Below, piece by piece: positions 54,100-61,263 of a DNA stretch of 64,000 nucleotides; within the stretch, counting starts at the first letter, position 1; each line of letters opens with the position of its first letter. Made by a program: the position numbers and the translations under genes. Origin of the DNA: a virus; the IMG/VR virus record IMGVR_UViG_3300031539_000007, positions 49,044-113,043 of that record. One strand, 5' to 3'. The notes below the pieces were generated by a model. That model was not told where the DNA came from. It saw only the letters and a list, made by a program, of their open reading frames with translations, and searched no databases.

Positions 54100-54516
54100 A
54101 TGAAGACTTTTGAAAGATCGTGGATAGGGGCTTTTATGATTGCCAGCTACTTGATGATAGCTTGCGTTGCTTGCGTTATAGGTATGTTGTTGGTGCCGTC
54201 AGGCTGCGATAACGTTGTAACGTTGCTTCCAACGCGCGCGGCAACCGCTATAACAGTCAGTACGCCGCCCCATACGCCAGCGCCAGTCCCTGCTGTATAT
54301 CTTCCTGTGCCAACTAACACACCGGCACTGGTGGGTGGCGTTGTTGAGCCATCAGCAGAGGCCTGCTTTTGTTTTGGCGACTCTAATTACTGTGCCGATT
54401 TTCAGTCTTACACAGAAGCGCCGTGGTGCTTTGTGCGTTGCGTTTTCACTATTGATGGTGTTGTTCATGTGCTGGATAGTGATAGCTATGGCACTGCTTG
54501 TGAGTTGTTGCCGTGA
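54100..54516 (+). CDS. Membrane-anchored surface protein with Excalibur-like domain
   Basis: N-terminal TM at about 12-32, a Pro/Thr-rich linker (about 50-80, TPPHTPAPVPAVYLPVPTNT), then CFGDSNYCADFQSYTEAP... LDSDSYGTACELLP, whose DxDxxGxxCE end resembles the calcium-binding Excalibur motif. Probably extracytoplasmic. May act in exclusion or adhesion (inference). Confidence 0.72.
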   Translation: MKTFERSWIGAFMIASYLMIACVACVIGMLLVPSGCDNVVTLLPTRAATAITVSTPPHTPAPVPAVYLPVPTNTPALVGGVVEPSAEACFCFGDSNYCADFQSYTEAPWCFVRCVFTIDGVVHVLDSDSYGTACELLP

Positions 54517-54818
54517 AAACACGAATCGCATTACTTGGCCTTACATTTCTGTTACAGATAGCCGATCTGTGGTCTACTGGTTCAGATGTGAGGATAGAGG
54601 GGAACCCGTTTATGGCCGCGCTCTGGACATCTGCCGGATACATACCCCTGGTTGCATTGAAGATGGGCGTGGCGCTGTGTCTTGTTGTGGCGTACCTCCT
54701 GCTCGCTATATGTGCGCCCAGGTACGGGAAACTCTATCTCTTGTCCCTGACTATATGTAATGTGGCAATGATTGGAGTGGTAGTACGGAATGTGTTCGTC
54801 CAGTGGTTATATTTCTGA
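54513..54818 (+). CDS. Three-span membrane protein, DUF5658-like
   Basis: GTG start overlapping the upstream TGA. Three or four hydrophobic segments; the start LLGLTFLLQIADLWSTGSDV and EGNPFMAAL resemble DUF5658-type proteins (ADxxxT...E.NP.M). Function unknown. Confidence 0.72.
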   Translation: MKTRIALLGLTFLLQIADLWSTGSDVRIEGNPFMAALWTSAGYIPLVALKMGVALCLVVAYLLLAICAPRYGKLYLLSLTICNVAMIGVVVRNVFVQWLYF

Positions 54819-54829
54819 CGAGGAGGGCG

Positions 54830-55111
54830 ATGATGGGCTGCGATCACTATTACGTGAACGACGACGAGATGATAGCGTTTTCAGAGGTTGACGATACAGT
54901 GCCGTGCTTGTGTACGTTCCCGCACGCACAGATCGACGCAGACACAGTGCTGTCCCTGGCACTGCTCGGTGCAGCCGTGGTGCTGTTGACGCACGAGGAC
55001 ATCGTTGCGCCAGCATATCTGCCGCATGCCGTTCCTGTGTGGATACGCGACGAAATCAAGCGCAATCTTGACGTTCTAAGTGTCGCACAGAACGGTGATG
55101 AATGTCACTAG
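54830..55111 (+). CDS. Unknown 93-residue protein
   Basis: ATG 54830 with GAGGAGGGC; overlapping upstream methionines lack an RBS. Acidic head, hydrophobic middle (DTVLSLALLGAAVVLLTHED), charged end. No family. Confidence 0.75.
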   Translation: MMGCDHYYVNDDEMIAFSEVDDTVPCLCTFPHAQIDADTVLSLALLGAAVVLLTHEDIVAPAYLPHAVPVWIRDEIKRNLDVLSVAQNGDECH

Positions 55112-55138
55112 CTATAAACTGGATACGTGATACAATTA

Positions 55139-55154
55139 TACTCATCTTTGAGTA
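55139..55154 (+). promoter_or_regulatory. CTACTCA-type leader hairpin
   Basis: TACTCA, loop TCTT, TGAGTA, directly followed by GGAGAGG, the RBS of the 55167 gene. A TACAAT hexamer (55131-55136) just upstream could be a -10, putting the hairpin at the very 5' end of the mRNA. Confidence 0.65.
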
Positions 55155-55166
55155 GGAGAGGATTCT

Positions 55167-55421
55167 ATGAGTGGAGTTGCCGTACATACCAATGTATCTT
55201 ATACCCTGACCGTTGACTTCGAGAACGGTTATTCGTTCTCGATGCAGTCGTTTGATATGCGTGTCTGTGCCGAAGAGTATTGCCGCCAGATGATGTGCAA
55301 CCGCAGGTTCGGTCACTACCCTTCAGAGAAGTCTGAGTGGCGGTACTTCGACGACTGCCTGGACGCCCATTACGGGCAGCGCTATTACTCGCACTGCCTC
55401 AACGAATTGGGCAAGTGCTAG
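55167..55421 (+). CDS. Unknown 84-residue Cys-rich protein
   Basis: ATG after GGAGAGGATTCT. Beta start (SYTLTVDFENGYSFSMQSFD), then Cys/Tyr/His-rich helices with five cysteines. Ends in a CTAGGAT/ATCCTAG inverted repeat (55418-55441). Confidence 0.75.
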   Translation: MSGVAVHTNVSYTLTVDFENGYSFSMQSFDMRVCAEEYCRQMMCNRRFGHYPSEKSEWRYFDDCLDAHYGQRYYSHCLNELGKC

Positions 55422-55428
55422 GATAAGG

Positions 55429-55457
55429 TTGCTCATCCTAGCCACCCGTGGTATACT
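55429..55457 (+). promoter_or_regulatory. Promoter for the ssb-helicase-Rad52 operon
   Basis: TTGCTC, 17 bp, TATACT (55452-55457), 31 bp before ATG 55489. Confidence 0.75.
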
Positions 55458-55488
55458 GATAATCCTCAAACAAACAAGGAGCTAATCT

Positions 55489-55902
55489 ATGTCTTCGTAT
55501 TCTAAAATCATTCTCGTAGGCCGACTGGGTGCCGATGTCGAACTCAGATACACAGAACAGGGCGTCCCAGTTGCAACGTTCAGCCTCGCGGTTGACGACG
55601 GCTATGGCGATAATAAACAAACGCAATGGTATCGCGTGACTGTGTGGCGCAAGACCGCCGAGTCCGCAGCACAGTATTTGTCTAAGGGTAAAGAAGTTCT
55701 TGCTGAGGGACACATGCAAGCCGACAAAGACACCGGCGGCCCGCGTATCTGGACTGACAAGCAAGGCGCAGCGCGGGCGTCGTTTGAGATGACAGCAGAC
55801 CGCATCGTGTTCCTTGGCGGACGTAGCGAGAGCGCGAGTAAGTCTGCTGACACAGGCCCCGCCGGAACAAGCGACGGCTACGGCGACGACATTCCATTCT
55901 GA
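55489..55902 (+). CDS. ssb: Single-stranded DNA-binding protein
   Basis: 137 residues. OB-fold start SKIILVGRLGADVELRYTEQ, central QWYRVTVWRKTAESAAQYLS KGKEV (split), and an acidic tip DDIPF that binds host or phage replication partners. Slightly shorter than E. coli SSB. Start of the replication block; overlaps the next gene by 1 bp. Confidence 0.95.
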   Translation: MSSYSKIILVGRLGADVELRYTEQGVPVATFSLAVDDGYGDNKQTQWYRVTVWRKTAESAAQYLSKGKEVLAEGHMQADKDTGGPRIWTDKQGAARASFEMTADRIVFLGGRSESASKSADTGPAGTSDGYGDDIPF

Positions 55903-56330
55903 TGGTAGCGCCCCACACACAACTCGCGCTGTTTTTCTGGAACGAGATACTGGGCAAGACCGAATCTGACGCTTGGAGTGACGTAACCTTCAAGCGTCAG
56001 TATCTCAGGCACGCATCTTCGGCGCTCAAAGATGGCGCTGATATTGAAATCCTCAAGTTTGCCATGCTTGACCTACGCAGAGACTACGAATCAGGAAAGA
56101 TTGACCGCATTTTCAGTATACAGCAAGCCCTTGACTGGCGCAAGCGCGGTGCCAAGGGAATGACTTACTATCAATGGGCCGAAGCCGAATTAAACGAGCA
56201 GCAGATTCCACCACCTATCTGGGACAGGTTCGCCAGAATGGAATGGGAGCTTAAAAAGGAGATTGTTGGTGGAGAATCAGTACATAGAGCAACAGAAAAC
56301 CATCGCGTACACAGTGCTGGCGCAAGCTAA
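55902..56330 (+). CDS. Unknown 142-residue helical protein before helicase
   Basis: ATG shares a base with the ssb stop. Helical and basic (VTFKRQYLRHASSALKDGAD). Position between ssb and a DnaB-like helicase suggests a helicase loader or replication accessory protein, but no ATPase motif is present. Overlaps the helicase by 62 bp. Confidence 0.75.
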   Translation: MVAPHTQLALFFWNEILGKTESDAWSDVTFKRQYLRHASSALKDGADIEILKFAMLDLRRDYESGKIDRIFSIQQALDWRKRGAKGMTYYQWAEAELNEQQIPPPIWDRFARMEWELKKEIVGGESVHRATENHRVHSAGAS

Positions 56331-57702
56331 GTCTGGTGACTTCGATGTTGTAAGAACATTAACAGATTCAGAGGGCGTAGCCCCAACCCTTTTTTCAGAC
56401 CGTCACTATGGTGCCGTGTGGAGAGCAGCACAAGATGAATATATTTCAGCAATGTCCAGTGACGAATATGTATATAGTCTTCCGGGGATACTGGGAAGGA
56501 TAGAAGAGGACTATCGCACTAACGGGCTGGCTGCGCAGGCGTCTAAACTAATGTCTGGGTGGAATATACGAGTCTCGCAGGTGAGTATGGATAACGGCGA
56601 CCCGCTACAAGCTGCGCGCATGATTAAAAACGGGCAGCTTAGGGACACCTTTAAGGCAAGGCAGCCTGGCGATGCGGAACGAGTGCGGAAGTCTGTGACC
56701 CCTGCGGTCGAAATTGCAATGATTGCTCACGAGTTGCTTGCCGCCGCGAATGATAGTGGCGAGCATGTGTCGTCATTGTACGATGCTATTGTTGAAGCAT
56801 CTAAGGCAGACCCCGTATCATGCGGAATACCGTGGATGGACTCGCACCTGTTCTGGACTGGGTACGCGAACAAGGGCGGTCTCGCAACCACGATGAATTA
56901 TGTGATTAGTGCCCCATCTGGTCATGGGAAAACGTCTATAGCGGCCACGTTTGCATCGAGTTGGGTTAAACAGGGATTGCCAGCAATTATGCTGAGTCTT
57001 GAGGAGTCTCGCCCGAATTTCACTGTTCGTATGCTAACTGCATTTACTGGATACGCCCCACATATTATTATCCAATGCGTCAAAGAGATCAGGGGAGACG
57101 GGGAGATTTCTGGTAACGCCAAGAATGTAAAAGACGCACTTGAATACCTTGAAAGATTCCTATTTATTTACGAGGTAGGGGGCGGTATAAACGAAATGGA
57201 AAGTATTGTCCGCCGCCACAGGACGCAATTCGGCAGAGATATTCCAATGATGGTATTGATCGACCATATTGGTGGTATGGATACTGGCGGGGATTCGTGG
57301 TCTCGCACACTAGAGCTTGCCGCCCATGCAATTAAACATCGTTTGGCAATGCAGTTCAACACCGCCGTATTAACATTTACACAACCTTCAAACGAAATGG
57401 AAGAACAGTTAGCGAAGAATAACTACACTACTGTATTTGAGGGGCGGGCATCAAAAGCTATTAAGCAATGGGCGGATTATTTCGTTGTCATGTGCAAACA
57501 CAACGATATGATAAACACAACGGTTGTGCAGTCTGGCAAGAACAGATTCTTGGTCGGGCAGCGGGTCGCGGAAGGTGGCGGGAAGCTGCCTGAGTGGGGC
57601 GTGTTCCAGTTCGACTTAATGACTGGGACAATAACAAATCGTTTAATAACAGATGACTTACAGGCCGAAATTAGAGCGAGCCTGGTTGGGCGAGGTAAAT
57701 AA
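56269..57702 (+). CDS. DnaB-like replicative helicase
   Basis: 477 residues from GTG 56269 (AAGGAG at 7 bases; two upstream TTG codons are too close). N-terminal helical domain to about 180, then a RecA-type motor: Walker A ISAPSGHGKTS, IMLSLEESRPN, Walker B MMVLIDHIGGM, and FTQPSNEMEEQ. Hexameric 5'-3' DNA unwinding at the fork. Adjacent to ssb and the Rad52-like gene. Confidence 0.9.
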   Translation: MENQYIEQQKTIAYTVLAQAKSGDFDVVRTLTDSEGVAPTLFSDRHYGAVWRAAQDEYISAMSSDEYVYSLPGILGRIEEDYRTNGLAAQASKLMSGWNIRVSQVSMDNGDPLQAARMIKNGQLRDTFKARQPGDAERVRKSVTPAVEIAMIAHELLAAANDSGEHVSSLYDAIVEASKADPVSCGIPWMDSHLFWTGYANKGGLATTMNYVISAPSGHGKTSIAATFASSWVKQGLPAIMLSLEESRPNFTVRMLTAFTGYAPHIIIQCVKEIRGDGEISGNAKNVKDALEYLERFLFIYEVGGGINEMESIVRRHRTQFGRDIPMMVLIDHIGGMDTGGDSWSRTLELAAHAIKHRLAMQFNTAVLTFTQPSNEMEEQLAKNNYTTVFEGRASKAIKQWADYFVVMCKHNDMINTTVVQSGKNRFLVGQRVAEGGGKLPEWGVFQFDLMTGTITNRLITDDLQAEIRASLVGRGK

Positions 57703-57706
57703 GCCA

Positions 57707-58003
57707 ATGGCGGAAATGCCGTCAGAAAATAATGACAACTTCTACGCCTACCGCAAGTGGAAAGAACACATCGCGGTTGCGGCGCGTTACGAACGAATAA
57801 AGGTCGAGTTCTCGCCAGGCTGGGCGGCGTCTACGCTTCCGTGTAGCTGCGGGGGTGAGCACAACTCAATCTTCGTGCTGGACACAAAGATGTACGTGTG
57901 TCCTATAACCCACTGGTTGCACTGGCATCGCTTGTCACTTGATGGGTTGTACGATACGCCAACACGTGATGAGTACTTTAGAATGTTGGGGAAAGGAGAG
58001 TAA
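57707..58003 (+). CDS. Unknown 98-residue protein with CSCGG
   Basis: ATG 57707, just after the helicase stop; GAGG lies in the helicase end. LPCSCGG and VCPITHW give a possible Cys/His metal site. In the replication block. No family. Confidence 0.72.
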   Translation: MAEMPSENNDNFYAYRKWKEHIAVAARYERIKVEFSPGWAASTLPCSCGGEHNSIFVLDTKMYVCPITHWLHWHRLSLDGLYDTPTRDEYFRMLGKGE

Positions 58004-58009
58004 CAAGAA

Positions 58010-58912
58010 ATGGGTATGGAAATTGTTACACTGACTGGATATACAATGTCGCAAGTAATCGAAAAACTCGACGATGCACTTGAGCCAGATGCTTACAAGA
58101 AAGTTGATGGCGTCCCTGGGAACTTTACCGACATCAGGCCCGCATGGTTGTGGCAACTCTTGAACAATGTGTTTGGCCTGTGCGGTATTGGCTGGTGGTA
58201 TACCTATGATACTATCAATACGCGCTCAGAGATGCGCCCAACATCTAGCGGAGAGAAGCTGTACTACGTAGCTGAAATTCCACGAGTTGATTTCTTCTAC
58301 AGGATGCTTGTTGATGGGGCAGAACGCGACTTTGGCCCTGTCTCGTCGCCTGGGATGTCAGATAATGTTCTCAAGCCAGAGTGGGCTGCGAAAGGCGCGG
58401 TAACGTCTGCGCTTACATCATCTGCCTCAAGACTTGGATGGCAATCGTCTGTCTATAAGGGCCATAGGTCGCACACTAATAAGGGCGCGGCTGGCGATGC
58501 GGCGTGGGATTCTGAGGGCATAGAGCAAGCTGCCCTGTCTGTTGATGACGTGGTGGCGATGAGTAACATCAAGAACCTGCGCGAGGCATCCACTGGCAAC
58601 GATGGGAAGGCGCTGCTCGCACAGTTAAAACTGTTGAAGATGGCCCTACCAGACACCCCGATGAAGAATATTAGTAGCGTTCTCGGTAAGGGCACCGACC
58701 CTTTCAAGGCAGCCCTGGAGCACGTATGCCAGGGGAGTGGCCTGGGCGAGAAAGCGTTCACCACAGTCTCTGCGGCTTTCTTTGACAGGGGCGCGTCAAC
58801 GATTGGCGAACTGCTAATCGTGTGGGATGCGCTGTGCGCCATCATCAACAGCGAGACGCTTGAAGACCGCGTTATGCTGTACAAGGGGACAGTCAGTGCC
58901 GCCGCCGATTAG
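58010..58912 (+). CDS. Rad52-like single-strand annealing protein
   Basis: 300 residues. RPAWLWQLLNNVFGLCGIGW, beta strands, ERDFGPVSSPG and WAAKGAVTSALTSSASRLGW follow the Rad52/DdrA pattern (a loaded ring-forming core, then A.KGAVT.AL..A...LGW). C-terminal half is helical and may carry interaction sites. It should anneal single strands during recombination-dependent replication, working with SSB. AGGAG upstream. Confidence 0.8.
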   Translation: MGMEIVTLTGYTMSQVIEKLDDALEPDAYKKVDGVPGNFTDIRPAWLWQLLNNVFGLCGIGWWYTYDTINTRSEMRPTSSGEKLYYVAEIPRVDFFYRMLVDGAERDFGPVSSPGMSDNVLKPEWAAKGAVTSALTSSASRLGWQSSVYKGHRSHTNKGAAGDAAWDSEGIEQAALSVDDVVAMSNIKNLREASTGNDGKALLAQLKLLKMALPDTPMKNISSVLGKGTDPFKAALEHVCQGSGLGEKAFTTVSAAFFDRGASTIGELLIVWDALCAIINSETLEDRVMLYKGTVSAAAD

Positions 58913-59876
58913 ACACACTTCTCTGGTAACGAGGGACGAAATCGAGCGCCTGCGGGCGCTCCTTTCCCCTACGTTCATCAACGAACTCGACGAGGTATTG
59001 TACCGCTTCGGTGTTAGCCTTGGCTTCCAACGTCTCGCCGAGATTTCGGCGCAGTTCTATGCCAGTTGGATAGATTGGCGTGGGTTGTGGGCTGATGCCC
59101 GTGATCGGTACTGGGAGGATTATCTCGGCGCGCGTAGATACGAGCGCAGAGAAGACGCTCCTAAAGATCGCCAGGACAAGCTGATATATAAAGACTATCA
59201 GCGCTGGCGCTCCTTCCAAGCCTTTATTGATTGGACTTGCGAAAATCTGCCCATCGGCAAAACAACGTTCTGGATGCGCAATCGGCAGATCAAGATCGAG
59301 TTGCAGTTGTGGGTGCGCGAGCACCAGACCGACGACATCCCGATTGAGGACTTCCTTAGAATTGTAGAGGGGGTCTGCATAAACAAGGCGGTAGGGTGGC
59401 AAATAACCGCCGCCCTTATGGTGGTGGAAAAAGAAAATCGCGGTGCGTCGCCCGTTATTACCGGAGTCAACCACGAGAACGTGAATAGGGTTGCCGAAAG
59501 CATGGGCGTGGGGATGCCAGACGAGCAGGACACCGCTGAATACGAGGCTGCCGCAGCCGGTGTAGCGGCGCAATATATCCAGGATCAGCGAACCCGAATA
59601 GCTGACGGTGAGGCCGCGCGCGTCGTGTTGCGCGAGACACGCCGCCATCTGCGCACATATAGGAAATGCGAAGTCAGAAGGTCTGGCGGCGATCTTTACC
59701 TTGAGTATCGTCAGCCAATAGAAGACGACGATCTAATCGACTTCGATATTGACCCGCCAGAGACATACGCGATTAAGTTTCTTGATCGCGATGGCAATAT
59801 GCTAAAAGTAGACGAGCTGCCTATTACGGTACAGGAGTGGCTGCATAACCGTCTGGTGTTCACTGCAATAAGCTAG
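58896..59876 (+). CDS. Unknown 326-residue protein at the end of the replication operon
   Basis: GTG 58896 chosen for GGGGAC 7 bases upstream; overlaps the Rad52-like gene by 17 bp. Helical, charged, with a central WMRNRQIKIELQLWVREHQT segment and an acidic C-terminal domain. Could be a replication initiator or ParB-like accessory, but no motif proves it. Its stop overlaps the minus-strand gene tail-to-tail by 4 bp. Confidence 0.78.
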   Translation: MPPPIRHTSLVTRDEIERLRALLSPTFINELDEVLYRFGVSLGFQRLAEISAQFYASWIDWRGLWADARDRYWEDYLGARRYERREDAPKDRQDKLIYKDYQRWRSFQAFIDWTCENLPIGKTTFWMRNRQIKIELQLWVREHQTDDIPIEDFLRIVEGVCINKAVGWQITAALMVVEKENRGASPVITGVNHENVNRVAESMGVGMPDEQDTAEYEAAAAGVAAQYIQDQRTRIADGEAARVVLRETRRHLRTYRKCEVRRSGGDLYLEYRQPIEDDDLIDFDIDPPETYAIKFLDRDGNMLKVDELPITVQEWLHNRLVFTAIS

Positions 59877-60640
59877 AAATCCCTTGCACCAATAATCTCA
59901 GGTATGGCAGACTCGCGTGCTTCGGTGCGCCAGACAGACCAGGTATCACGGTCGTCATCGGACGACAGGGTGTGGCAGAACGCGGCTTTAACAAGCTGTG
60001 TTTCTGCCATTTGTTTGTAGAATAGCAGATACTGTTCTGCTTTAATGCGCTTGGGCACGTTGTTATTGTGATTGTAGAACGTCACGTAGACAGGCTTGCC
60101 GTACTGCAACACTATGTTGCGCACATACCACACGCAGGCGTACATAGAAGACAGATCGCCCTCTATGCTATCCCACCTTACACTCGTCGATACAAAGTCG
60201 GCTATGTCAATAGCGTCGCGCGCCTGGCTCTCGAACACCGTGCTACTTTGACGATAATCGCCAATGTCGTCGCCGACTTCGAGCTTTGGGAATCCGAAGT
60301 AGGCCAACGGGAAACGATGACTCAGGTATTTGACTATCGCTATCCACCACATGGCAAACTCATCGCCAGAAGACCAAGCCCAGCCGTAGCCGTGCCGTTG
60401 GACATTGGGATAGGCGTGAATCTCGTAGTATGTGACGCGCGGATAGTTGATCGCGATCTGATCCACGCATCTCTGTGTATACTCAGCGAAGTTCGTGAGG
60501 TACGGGATGACAATCGCGACGGCTGATGTTGGTGGATTGGCGCACGTGGCGAGTGTGTGTACCGCCTCTATACGTGCTGTTTCAATAGTTTCCAGGTCTG
60601 CTACGGAGAAGTCTTGTAGTTTTGTTACTCCTATTTTCAT
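59873..60640 (-). CDS. Glycosidase-barrel-like tail protein (degenerate active site)
   Basis: 255 residues. Alternating strands and helices with YYEIHAYPN and VYVTFYNHNNN resemble the strand-4 and strand-7 ends of the barrels in the 1-3 kb lysin, but the catalytic glutamates of ExxNEP and TE are not both present. Likely a carbohydrate-binding or inactive barrel in the tail tip. The promoter places the start codon at the transcript's first base or two. Confidence 0.7.
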   Translation of the reverse strand: MKIGVTKLQDFSVADLETIETARIEAVHTLATCANPPTSAVAIVIPYLTNFAEYTQRCVDQIAINYPRVTYYEIHAYPNVQRHGYGWAWSSGDEFAMWWIAIVKYLSHRFPLAYFGFPKLEVGDDIGDYRQSSTVFESQARDAIDIADFVSTSVRWDSIEGDLSSMYACVWYVRNIVLQYGKPVYVTFYNHNNNVPKRIKAEQYLLFYKQMAETQLVKAAFCHTLSSDDDRDTWSVWRTEARESAIPEIIGARDF

Positions 60641-60647
60641 AGGGAAC

Positions 60648-60676
60648 AGTGTACCACATATTCAATTGAAAGTCAA
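60648..60676 (-). promoter_or_regulatory. Promoter giving a leaderless mRNA
   Basis: Read leftward: TTGACT, 17 bp, TACACT, then GTTCCCT and ATG at 60640. The expected +1 is at 60641 or 60640, leaving no room for a Shine-Dalgarno. Confidence 0.75.
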
Positions 60677-60685
60677 GCCGGTGCT

Positions 60686-60928
60686 CTACTCATCTAGCGG
60701 TGCGTCTGCAATCGGGGCGGCCTCAATAGCTTGCTCGACACGCTCAATCGACATTCTCCCTGGCGCACCAGAGATGGTGTATTCGCCATCGGGCAAGCCA
60801 AAGCTATTGCGCAGCAGTTCGATCTGCTCTTTGAATGCGGCTGACCACTCCGCGTCTGCGGACGCACGCGCATTCACCAGCGCCATCACGATTGTCTCTT
60901 GTGCTTTACTAAGGTCTCTCTTAATCAT
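60686..60928 (-). CDS. 80-residue helical protein, paralogue of 60994 gene
   Basis: AAGGAG before ATG. LSKAQETIVMALVNARASAD then LRNSFGLPDGEYTISG parallels LSKAEAKAIVALIEERRAAS and LRQELDLPEGRYDFIA of the next gene. Coiled N-half, small beta end. Probably a tail-module accessory; function unknown. Confidence 0.8.
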   Translation of the reverse strand: MIKRDLSKAQETIVMALVNARASADAEWSAAFKEQIELLRNSFGLPDGEYTISGAPGRMSIERVEQAIEAAPIADAPLDE

Positions 60929-60993
60929 ATTTCTCCTTGTGTATCCACCCGGCTGTTCCGGGCGGCCTTAACGAACTTGGGAATCTCAAATAT

Positions 60994-61251
60994 TCACCTC
61001 CGCATTAACCCAGGCGGTAGTGGCAAGATTGTGACCTTGGCCCCCCCAAACATTCTCAAGACCACCCCATCTTGATTTGCAATAAAATCATACCGTCCTT
61101 CCGGGAGGTCTAGCTCTTGCCTGAGTGCCGCCGCTTGTGCCTCAAGTGCTACATTGACTCTATCAATAACCTCTGATGCAGCACGCCGTTCTTCAATCAG
61201 CGCGACAATCGCTTTGGCTTCAGCCTTACTCAATTTATGCTCGTTCATCAC
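60994..61251 (-). CDS. 85-residue helical protein, paralogue of 60686 gene
   Basis: AGGAG before ATG. See the 60686 entry for the shared pattern. Pro-rich C-terminus. It directly follows the tail-fibre gene in transcription order. Confidence 0.8.
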   Translation of the reverse strand: MMNEHKLSKAEAKAIVALIEERRAASEVIDRVNVALEAQAAALRQELDLPEGRYDFIANQDGVVLRMFGGAKVTILPLPPGLMRR

Positions 61252-61263
61252 AGCTCCTTTAGC

